Source: Desulfobacterales bacterium (lineage in GTDB: Bacteria > Desulfobacterota > Desulfobacteria > Desulfobacterales > JAFDCJ01). From it: a DNA stretch of 47,429 nucleotides. A model generated the notes under the pieces. The model searched no databases. It was given only the letters and a program-made list of their open reading frames with translations, and was not told the DNA's origin. Positions 40,739-47,429 of the stretch are shown piece after piece. The stretch is taken from positions 1 through 47,429 of the forward strand of contig JASJCE010000014.1 of the NCBI GenBank assembly GCA_030066155.1. The letters are read 5' to 3'. Position numbers and translations under genes: made by a program. The first letter of the stretch is position 1. The number at the start of each line of letters is the position of its first letter.

Positions 40739-41245
40739 ATGAAAAAAACAACCCTTATTTTGCAGAACGAACGCGGTGCCGTCATGATGCTGGTCAGCCT
40801 GATGCTGGTTGCCCTGCTGACCATCATTGGCATTGCGGCCTCAAGGACGGCCTTCACGGAGGTCAAAATTGCCGGCAATGAATACCGGTACCAGCGCTCA
40901 TTCTATCGCGCCGAAGGGGCCGTTATGGAGGTCGTTCATCGTCTGGAAAACGGCGGGAATCCGGCTGCGGCCCTGCCCCAATGGATGGACCGGGACGAAA
41001 CCCGCATCAACGAAGATACCGTCTTCGATTATTGGACGGATAACGACCGGAAACGCGTCGTCGTTCCCCGGGCTGCGGTAGTCGATAACGACCATACCAG
41101 CTTTGTGGCCGTTCACCATACGACCGGCTCCGGAAACTCTCTGGATATGGGCAAACCCACCAAGCATACGTTCAGCATCTACGGTCGATGTGGAGACAGG
41201 GGTCAGGTGATTTTAAAAGTCGGGTATTCCAATGTCTACGAGTAA
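40739..41245 (+). CDS. pilX: Type IV minor pilin-like protein PilX
   Basis: This is a 168-residue protein starting MKKTTLILQNERGAVMMLVSLMLVALLTIIGIAASRTAFTE. In PilX-type proteins the hydrophobic segment follows a short leader ending in G; here the expected Glu at mature position 5 is not obvious, as in many PilX proteins that carry a different residue there. RYQRSFYRAEGAVMEVVHRLE is the conserved PilX block. I use ATG 40739; an earlier start at 40634 would overlap pilW and break the leader. It lies 83 bp after pilW and before pilY1. Confidence 0.85.
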   Translation: MKKTTLILQNERGAVMMLVSLMLVALLTIIGIAASRTAFTEVKIAGNEYRYQRSFYRAEGAVMEVVHRLENGGNPAAALPQWMDRDETRINEDTVFDYWTDNDRKRVVVPRAAVVDNDHTSFVAVHHTTGSGNSLDMGKPTKHTFSIYGRCGDRGQVILKVGYSNVYE

Positions 41246-41339
41246 TCGGCAGCTGGACGGCACACATCACCTGCGGACAGAATGTATCGATGTTCGGTCT
41301 TCCGGATTAAGCGGCATCAATGGAGTCCTCTTATGAAAC

Positions 41340-41510
41340 TGGAATGGCGAATGACGATTGAAGAATGACGAATGGTGGAAATCGCTCTCCGAGGCGTAGG
41401 CGCCAAAACCCCTACGAGCCGGAGGCTTCGCTCAATCCTTAAAAAGATAAAATTCATTATTCGACGTTGGACGTTGGACGTTCGATGTTGGACGTTCATC
41501 AGTTTCTCTT
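41340..41510. repeat. Composite intergenic element with 52-bp module between heptamer arrays
   Basis: A GAATGAC/GATTGAA heptamer run (about 41341-41375) is followed by a 52-bp module (41383-41434, starting CGCTCTCCGAGGCGTAG), then AAGATAAAATTC, TTATTC and GACGTTG heptamers (about 41459-41498). The same order with 50 of 52 identical module bases occurs at 47266-47421. It lies between pilX and pilY1. Confidence 0.9.
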
Positions 41511-41550
41511 TTGATTAGACTGGGCGCTCGCGGCCAGAGGCGGTGCTTAT

Positions 41551-44500
41551 ATGAATCCTAAAGCTCATAGAAACGATGTCGCATCCGATGTTGTAACTAC
41601 CGAAATCATATGGCGTCGATTGCATATAATAATGAGCATTGTCTGCTTCGGCTTTATCATGCTCAGTTTGCCGCTTCAGGCGCATGTCAGGCCTTTGGAT
41701 CTGGCCGACGAACCCCTGATGGCCCAGATCAAACCGGCGCCGACCAACATTATGTTTGTTTTGGATGACTCCGGCAGTATGACATATGACATACTCGTGA
41801 TTGGCCAGACCAACGGCAGCTATCCGAGTCCCGATGATACATCGGACAATAAAGGTATGGGGTTCTGCTACGTCTTCGACTACCAAAAGGATGACGTTGC
41901 CTTCAAAGACAACTGGCGCTATATGGGGGAAACGTACCGGAAATTCTGGAGATCTCAGTACTATGGCGACAACGTTATGTACTACAATCCGAATGTGACC
42001 TACCGCCCCTGGCCCGGTCACGGAGATTTAAAATTCGGAAATGCAGACAAGAACACGCCCCGGCGCTCACCAACTGAATCCGCGATCCTTGATCTGGATC
42101 GAACCTCATTTACGGTTAAGCTGAAAACCGATGACGTTCTGATGAATGACTTCAAAATCATACATGCGCACTATTTCGACCGGGCTGAATCCGGTGACAT
42201 CTACCTGGTCGTAATCGACGGCAATCGTGAGGGTGTCGATTATTATAAGGTGATTAATACCGAGGGAACCGGATATGCCGAAGAAGTTAAACATATAAAA
42301 AAGGTCGACACCGGAGATATTCCGGCTGGAATTGCCGTAAAATCCGACTACAACACGGCACGCCAGAATTTTGCCAACTGGTTCACCTATCACCGCCGAC
42401 GCGATTTCGTCGCCAAAAACGCCATCGCGAATGTCGTCAAAAAACTTGAGGGCTTTAGAGTCGGCATACTGGCCATAAACGGCACGATCATTTTACCCCT
42501 TGAACCGGTAGATGTGTGGGACGGGGACACCTATAACGATGAAACCGAATCGATTCTCAACACGTTGTACGGTACCCCGACCTCATACGGAGACACCCCA
42601 TTGCGGGAATGCCTGTATGATGTGGGCGAGTATTATCGCAAAAACGACAAAAAACTGGTCCACCATGGAGGTGGGAGTGTCAGCGGCTCTGCTCCGCCCT
42701 ATTTCGGGGAAGACGAGGGCGGGCCCTGCCAGAAAAGCGTTGCCATCATCATGACCGATGGATACTACACCTATCCGTCAAAGAACATCATCAAGGTCGG
42801 CAACGTTGATCGCGATGATGGCGACAATCCCTTTGATGGCGGGTTTTATGCCGATTCGCTTGCGGATACCCTGGCCGATGTGGCCATGTATTATTATAAA
42901 AATGACCTGTCGCCCGACGCCGATGACAGCCCGGGGGGAGAAGGACTGACGGACCGGGTCTATAATCCGCAACGGCTCCACCAGACCCGTATCAACACCG
43001 CGCTCCACCAGCATATGCTGACTTACGGGCTGGCGTTCGGCGTTGCGGGGAATCTGGACCCGGCGGATTACGAGGATGATCCCGGCAGTGACGATTATCT
43101 GAAATGCATAAATGCAGATAAGTGTGAATTGGGTAAATACCCGGAATGGCCCAACCCCGGCGGCGGGATTAAAGAACGGTCCACAGAAACCATCGATGAC
43201 CTTTTTCATGCATCGGTCAATGGCCGGGGCAAATTACTGGCTGCCAAAGATCCCCAGAGTCTGGCGAATGCGCTGTCCAGGCTCGCGGACAATATCATTA
43301 ACCGTCTGGGATCGTCCTCCTCGGTGACCACCAACGGGGATGCGCTTTACGGTCAGATTAAAGACCACGTGCTCATTTTTCAGGCCAGCTACCAGACCTT
43401 TGGCTGGACCGGGGATGTCAAAGCATATGGCATCGATACCGTCGCCGGAGATGTTCTGCTGCATGGCGACTCCCAAGACAGCCGAGAGGATGGTTCGAAA
43501 TGGTCCGCAGCTGAGAGCCTTAACGCCAAAGCTCCCAACACTCGAAAGATTCTCAGTTACGACGGAGAGACCGGCATCGAATTTTATGCCAGCGAGCTGG
43601 CTGATCGGCAAAAGGAGATATTGGGCTCGGATTATGAGGCGGTTGTGGATTATATCAGAGGGTCACCGGTCGAGGGCTATCGAGTCCGATCATCCAATCT
43701 GGGCGATATCGTTCATTCATCCCCGGTGTTTAAAAACAATGTCCTCTATGTCGGTGCCAATGACGGGATGCTGCATGCTTTCGAAATCAGGATGAACGGC
43801 GGCCGGATCAGGGGGGAAGAAATATTTGCCTACCTGCCCGATCTGGTCTATTCAAATCTCAAATTCCTGACCGAACCCAACTACAGACACAGATATTTTG
43901 TGGATCTGACCCCGACAGTGGCCGAAAGCGTGGGATTGCTGGGCGGCGCAGCTAGCCGGACCATACTGGTCGGCGGCCTGGGCAAAGGCGGCCGGGGATA
44001 TTTCGCCCTCGATATCACCACCCCCCGGTCTATATCTGAAACCGATGTGCTGTGGGAATTTCCGAACGAAAACTCCAGTGATAAAGACAGGCATGATATG
44101 GGGTATTCCTTCAGCAAGCCGGTGGTGGTAAGGACCAACAGTACGGCCGACGATGAATTCTGGGCCGTCATTGCCGGCAACGGCTATGCCAGCAAAAACG
44201 GCAGGGCGGCACTATTTATCCTCAGACCGGGAAAGCCGGCCGGCAATCAGGATGTGGTTATCCGCAAAATCGTACCGGACGTATCGACCGGCCATGAGGG
44301 AAATGGATTATCCAGCCCAATTGCAGTGGATGTGAATTTTGACAAGAAAGTGGACTTTGTCTTTGCAGGCGACCTGTACGGCAATATTTGGAAATTCGAT
44401 CTGACGGCCGAAAGCGCCTCAGAGTGGAAAGTGGCCTATAACGACAAAACCTATGATCGGCCGCTGTTCACCGCCCTGGGCCGCGATTCCAACGGCAGAC

Positions 44501-45429
44501 TTTATCCCCAGCCCATAACCTCCAAACCCGAAGTCATGTTCCATCCCCGGGAGAATGGACTGATGGTTATGTTCGGCACCGGAAAATTTTTGGGGAAAAC
44601 CGACTTTTATGACAAACGGACCCAGACCGTCTACGGCATCTGGGATTACGGGGACCGAAGCTTTTTCCGGGGCTCCTGGGGCAACTACAGCAATGACGAC
44701 GACACGGAGTATCAGGGCGCTTTCGTCAGGCCGAAACTGTCGAAAAATTACGTCCCGGAAATGAGTCAGGAAGATATCGAGCCCGTCAACATCAGCCTGA
44801 AAACACAGACCAGTGTCAGATTTGCGGCTGATATCAAGGGCAATATCGTCAATCTGAGAGCGTTCAGTACATCCGACGGCAATTATGTCTCCTGGCGAAC
44901 CACGGCGGACGCGGCCGATGGCAGCGGTCCCAACGGGGAGCCCAATTTACCGGACATCCACATACCGGAGCCGGAAAGTTCGCTGGTCAGTCACGCGGGC
45001 TGGTATTTCGATCTACCGCAAAGCGGGGAGCGCGTGGTCAGCGACGTCCTCTTGCGGGATGGAAGATTGATTGCCATCGGCTTCACACCGGATCCGGACC
45101 TGTGCAACTATGGCGGCGATTCCTTTTTTATGGAATTCGATTCCGGTACCGGCTACATCGCGGGCACCGCCATCTTCGACATCAACAATGACGGTCTTAT
45201 CAATGATGAGGATTTGTTCGACGTCACCTTTAATTCGGATGCGAATCCGAGACGGGTCGCGCCAATCGGCATTCGACTGCCCGGAAATCTTCTACCGCCT
45301 GCCATCTTGCAATTGAGCGAGATGATCGAGGTCATATACCTGAGCTCTGACGACGGCTCCATTTACACCGTCAAGGAACCGTCGGTCAGACTGGGGATCA
45401 CCTACTGGAAGGAATTGTTTCCACCATAA
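41551..45429 (+). CDS. pilY1: Type IV pilus tip adhesin/assembly factor PilY1
   Basis: This is a 1292-residue secreted protein. A long N-terminal leader with a hydrophobic stretch (about 27-43, IMSIVCFGFIMLSLPLQA) precedes a von Willebrand A domain: the MIDAS motif LDDSGSM is at 71-77, and VAIIMTDG lies near 397-404. The C-terminal half is the PilY1 beta-propeller (VHSSPVFKNNVLYVGANDGMLHAFEI; ILVGGLGKGGRGYFALDIT; VDVNFDKKVDFVFAGDLYGNIWKFDL), with the calcium-site pattern DVNFDKKVD starting at D927. A second EF-hand-like loop, DINNDGLINDED, starts at D1210. Such Ca2+ sites control pilus extension and retraction in other bacteria. AGAGGCGG lies before the ATG. Sequence upstream is repeat-rich. 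Confidence 0.95.
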   Translation: MNPKAHRNDVASDVVTTEIIWRRLHIIMSIVCFGFIMLSLPLQAHVRPLDLADEPLMAQIKPAPTNIMFVLDDSGSMTYDILVIGQTNGSYPSPDDTSDNKGMGFCYVFDYQKDDVAFKDNWRYMGETYRKFWRSQYYGDNVMYYNPNVTYRPWPGHGDLKFGNADKNTPRRSPTESAILDLDRTSFTVKLKTDDVLMNDFKIIHAHYFDRAESGDIYLVVIDGNREGVDYYKVINTEGTGYAEEVKHIKKVDTGDIPAGIAVKSDYNTARQNFANWFTYHRRRDFVAKNAIANVVKKLEGFRVGILAINGTIILPLEPVDVWDGDTYNDETESILNTLYGTPTSYGDTPLRECLYDVGEYYRKNDKKLVHHGGGSVSGSAPPYFGEDEGGPCQKSVAIIMTDGYYTYPSKNIIKVGNVDRDDGDNPFDGGFYADSLADTLADVAMYYYKNDLSPDADDSPGGEGLTDRVYNPQRLHQTRINTALHQHMLTYGLAFGVAGNLDPADYEDDPGSDDYLKCINADKCELGKYPEWPNPGGGIKERSTETIDDLFHASVNGRGKLLAAKDPQSLANALSRLADNIINRLGSSSSVTTNGDALYGQIKDHVLIFQASYQTFGWTGDVKAYGIDTVAGDVLLHGDSQDSREDGSKWSAAESLNAKAPNTRKILSYDGETGIEFYASELADRQKEILGSDYEAVVDYIRGSPVEGYRVRSSNLGDIVHSSPVFKNNVLYVGANDGMLHAFEIRMNGGRIRGEEIFAYLPDLVYSNLKFLTEPNYRHRYFVDLTPTVAESVGLLGGAASRTILVGGLGKGGRGYFALDITTPRSISETDVLWEFPNENSSDKDRHDMGYSFSKPVVVRTNSTADDEFWAVIAGNGYASKNGRAALFILRPGKPAGNQDVVIRKIVPDVSTGHEGNGLSSPIAVDVNFDKKVDFVFAGDLYGNIWKFDLTAESASEWKVAYNDKTYDRPLFTALGRDSNGRLYPQPITSKPEVMFHPRENGLMVMFGTGKFLGKTDFYDKRTQTVYGIWDYGDRSFFRGSWGNYSNDDDTEYQGAFVRPKLSKNYVPEMSQEDIEPVNISLKTQTSVRFAADIKGNIVNLRAFSTSDGNYVSWRTTADAADGSGPNGEPNLPDIHIPEPESSLVSHAGWYFDLPQSGERVVSDVLLRDGRLIAIGFTPDPDLCNYGGDSFFMEFDSGTGYIAGTAIFDINNDGLINDEDLFDVTFNSDANPRRVAPIGIRLPGNLLPPAILQLSEMIEVIYLSSDDGSIYTVKEPSVRLGITYWKELFPP

Positions 45430-45559
45430 GCTGGGCGGCAACCTCAGCGAAACCGTGGAGAGCTAAAATTAAAATTCCAAACAAATGACTCACCTACAAT
45501 GGTGCCCATCGGCATCATGACCGGCAAAATAGGGTATAAGAATAAATGCGATGCGAATA

Positions 45560-45645
45560 TCGTCATAGTTTTGGTCATTGAATATTGAAATTTGTGATTT
45601 ATTTGGAATTTGATGCTTGAGATTTGGAATTTAATTTTCTGATTA
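45560..45645. repeat. AT-rich degenerate heptamer array, GGAATTT/GAGATTT words
   Basis: GAATATT, GAAATTT, GTGATTT, then GGAATTT, GATGCTT, GAGATTT and GGAATTT follow in 7-bp steps with one 4-bp interruption. The 45430-45755 gap holds this and no gene that I can see. Confidence 0.6.
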
Positions 45646-45755
45646 AGTATTCAAATTCGACCGGCTTAGAGCCTACTTTGACGTTACACTGGCCCTACAA
45701 TTCAACAATAGCGGGCGTTTGACTTTGAAGATGCACTTTACTATCTTAACTGATT

Positions 45756-46589
45756 ATGATCGTCTCCTACCACCCGTTGTTCGAAGCTGACCGAAATATC
45801 ATCTGCGCCGGGCGTCAACCGAACGCTGAAGATCTGGCGGCAATTCAGTCAGCGAAAGCCGTGATCCTGGGGCAGGGATGCTATCAATCATTGTATGCAA
45901 TGGCGCGTGCCAATTGCCCGAATGTGTTTCCAAATTATGATGCCAGGTTCCGTTATCCGGGTAAGCTTGGACAGATCCGTCTTTTCAGAAAGCTTGATGT
46001 CCGCCACCCGGAATCCCGGATATATTCGGATGTTGCATCATTCCAAAAACGGCATGGCTGCGATCGAGTCATGTCGCCCCGGCAATTTCCGTTTGTGGTC
46101 AAATTGGACTGGGGCGGGGAGGGGGAAACGGTTTACTTTATCAACTCGGCAGACTCCCTGCAGCGAATCCTAAAATTGATTACCGATTTTGAAAAATCCG
46201 GACAAACCGGATTTCTGCTGCAGGAGTACATTCCATCAGATGGAAAAAGCCTGCGGGTGGCAGCCATCGGGCGACGGCTGATTTCCTACTGGCGCGTTCA
46301 GCCTGACACCCATAACTTTTATTCCAGCCTGCGGGCAGGCGCATTTATCGCGCCGGACAAGCAGCCCTTGCTGCAGCAAAAAGCAGAAGCCGTCGTTCAA
46401 ACCGTCTGCCAAAGGACCGGGATTAATCTGGCCGGATTCGATGTTATATTTTCGAAAGACGCTGAAGATCCCGCCCCTCTGCTGCTTGAGATCAATTATT
46501 TCTTTGGCCGAAAAGGTCTGGGCGGATCAGATGCATACTACGGCATTCTAAAGACAGAAATCCAGGCCTGGCTGGATGGTATTGGATGA
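45756..46589 (+). CDS. ATP-grasp ligase, RimK-like
   Basis: This is a 277-residue ATP-grasp protein. FPFVVKLDWGGEGETVYFI (about 113-132) has the ATP-binding Lys and a Gly-rich loop, FLLQEYIPSDGKSLRVAAIG (about 160-180) carries the adenine-contacting Glu region, and DPAPLLLEINYFFGRKGLGGSD (about 243-265) has the metal-binding Glu and Asn (EIN). The family ligates a carboxylate to an amine. The N-terminal 100 residues (IVSYHPLFEADRNIICAGRQPNAEDLAAI) match a subgroup of uncharacterised RimK-like proteins. No partner gene for peptide or cofactor modification is close. Substrate unknown. Confidence 0.88.
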   Translation: MIVSYHPLFEADRNIICAGRQPNAEDLAAIQSAKAVILGQGCYQSLYAMARANCPNVFPNYDARFRYPGKLGQIRLFRKLDVRHPESRIYSDVASFQKRHGCDRVMSPRQFPFVVKLDWGGEGETVYFINSADSLQRILKLITDFEKSGQTGFLLQEYIPSDGKSLRVAAIGRRLISYWRVQPDTHNFYSSLRAGAFIAPDKQPLLQQKAEAVVQTVCQRTGINLAGFDVIFSKDAEDPAPLLLEINYFFGRKGLGGSDAYYGILKTEIQAWLDGIG

Positions 46590-46766
46590 ATGGTAAATTG
46601 GTTGACTGGTTGAATAGTAATTTATCCGCCGATCTTTTAAAATAACGGGAATTATCGACATTCAAATAAACAATTAAATCCCGTAAAAGTGTTTTTGTGC
46701 GGGCGGATTAATTAGCGGATTAATTACCAGTCAACTATTCAACGAATCAACCATTTAACTAATCAT
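46586..46766. repeat. Imperfect inverted repeat between the ATP-grasp and HNH genes
   Basis: GGTTGACTGGTTGAATAGT (about 46598-46616) followed by TTATCCGCC is mirrored at about 46702-46766 on the other strand (ACTATTCAAC, GGCGGATTAATT). The arms enclose about 85 bp. It resembles the other inverted short-repeat elements of the window but with about 8-bp words. Confidence 0.7.
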
Positions 46767-46770
46767 AATT

Positions 46771-47091
46771 ATGGGTCGCAAAAAAACCATAAAGCCCTTT
46801 GCCTACGATTGGGAACAGGAGGATCTCAAGCGGGAGCGCAGCAAGGCTCGCGAGTTGAGGAATTCCCAGTGGTGGAAACGGCAATTGGCCAAAGGAAGCT
46901 GCTATTATTGCAGGAGATCCGCACCACCGAAAGAGTTGACGATGGACCATATTGTGCCGGTATCCCGCGGCGGCAGGAGCACCAGAGGAAACGTGGTGCC
47001 CTGCTGCAAAGCCTGCAATAATGCCAAAAAGCAACTTCTCCCAATGGAATGGGAGCAATATTTAAAGCAATTCGACCAGGTCGACCCCTGA
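46771..47091 (+). CDS. HNH endonuclease-domain protein
   Basis: This is a 106-residue protein with a complete HNH nuclease core: CYYCRRSAPPKELTMDHIVPVSRGGRSTRGNVVPCCKACNNAKKQ. CxxC pairs (about 49-52 and 78-81) bind structural zinc, and MDHIVP (the catalytic His) and GN (the Asn) are in place. The basic N-terminus (GRKKTIKPFAYDW, then KRERSKARELRNSQWWKRQL) may contact DNA. The family ranges from restriction enzymes and phage proteins to housekeeping nucleases of unknown role. It stands alone with no restriction methylase nearby. The start lacks a strong ribosome site. Confidence 0.88.
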   Translation: MGRKKTIKPFAYDWEQEDLKRERSKARELRNSQWWKRQLAKGSCYYCRRSAPPKELTMDHIVPVSRGGRSTRGNVVPCCKACNNAKKQLLPMEWEQYLKQFDQVDP

Positions 47092-47265
47092 TGTCAGTTT
47101 AAAAAGTTCCCCCCATCAGCAGTTTGCCGCTCTAACTAAGGTTTTCAGAATAATTTGAAAGCATTACAATTATGTGAGATAATCAGACAGGTTTAAGCGT
47201 TCCAGGTTCAGGGTTCAAAGGTTGAATCCTCCTTATATAAAACTACAATAAAAAGCGAACCGCAG

Positions 47266-47421
47266 AATATCGAATATCGAATGTCGAAGGAAGGATTCGC
47301 TCTCCGAGGCGTAGTCGCTAAAACCCCTACGAGCCGGAGGCTTCGCTCAGTCTTTTAAGTAAAATCGACAGAATGCCTTACTTCGACATTCGACATTCAG
47401 TGTTCGATATTCGATATTCGC
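47266..47421. repeat. Composite intergenic element, second copy of the 52-bp module
   Basis: AATATCG/AATGTCG heptamers (about 47266-47290) precede the 52-bp module at 47298-47349, then AAATCGACAGAATGCC, TTACTTC and GACATTC/GATATTC heptamers (about 47378-47421). The two heptamer arms are roughly inverted to each other. The 47092-47429 stretch also has GGTTCA heptamers near 47207-47225 and no gene. Confidence 0.9.
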
Positions 47422-47429
47422 TTTTCAAA

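Noticed and set aside
41317-41499. Minus-strand reading frame across the pilX/pilY1 gap
   Set aside because: It is a translation of the GACGTTG and GAATGAC heptamers; no homologous protein features.
1-47429. tRNA or rRNA genes
   Set aside because: No cloverleaf pattern with a GGTTCRA T-arm and no rRNA-like sequence was noticed on either strand by eye; a covariance scan would be needed to be certain.

Overview
The window looks like a chromosomal segment of a mesophilic Desulfobacterota (deltaproteobacterial, Desulfobacterales-like) bacterium, probably environmental. This rests on gene content (two sigma-54 activators, a GEMM-I riboswitch, Ald plus an AGCS alanine symporter, minor pilins with PilY1, a Ras-like GTPase beside an OmpA-type protein), moderate GC, and many degenerate tandem repeats between genes. 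No rRNA, tRNA, CRISPR array, phage or transposase was seen. The taxonomic guess is inference.

Layout. 1-6.1 kb: a truncated MalY/PatB C-S lyase, a FAD amine oxidoreductase, an RsgA operon ending in an internally deleted SpoIIE-type phosphatase, and a MarR/ring-cleaving-dioxygenase pair with matching operators. 6.7-13.9 kb: a MaoC hydratase, then an alanine-use cluster: ACT-PAS-AAA-HTH regulator, alanine dehydrogenase behind a near-consensus -24/-12 promoter, an amino-acid binding protein, a UspA protein and a Na+/alanine symporter. 14.2-20.2 kb: a possible envelope signalling module: a membrane protein with a predicted roadblock-like cytoplasmic domain and an OmpA periplasmic domain, a coiled-coil partner, a Ras-like GTPase whose catalytic Gln is Leu, a second sigma-54 activator, and a sigma-54 promoter before a helix-hairpin-helix membrane protein.

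20.5-24 kb: a small protein under a GEMM-I cyclic-dinucleotide riboswitch, a PIG-L deacetylase convergent with an M20 peptidase, and an unknown helical protein. 24.1-30.4 kb: a complete peptide ABC transporter (DppF, DppD / binding protein, DppB, DppC). 30.3-38.8 kb: radical SAM protein, tandem ribbon-helix-helix-like protein, zinc-ribbon/aspartic protease, NfeD-type protein, YkgJ-like Cys protein, a degenerate inositol-monophosphatase homologue, an HD hydrolase and a small membrane protein. A 141-bp inverted repeat pair brackets 31.7-37.0 kb. 39-45.4 kb: minor pilin operon fimT-pilV-pilW-pilX-pilY1 with a candidate sigma-54 promoter and leader terminator. 45.7-47.1 kb: an ATP-grasp ligase and an HNH nuclease.

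The most unusual signal is between genes. Most larger gaps carry tandem repeats with a 7-bp period whose word differs from locus to locus, often as inverted pairs and sometimes attached to conserved non-repeat modules. The second most interesting item is the GTPase/OmpA/sigma-54 neighbourhood.
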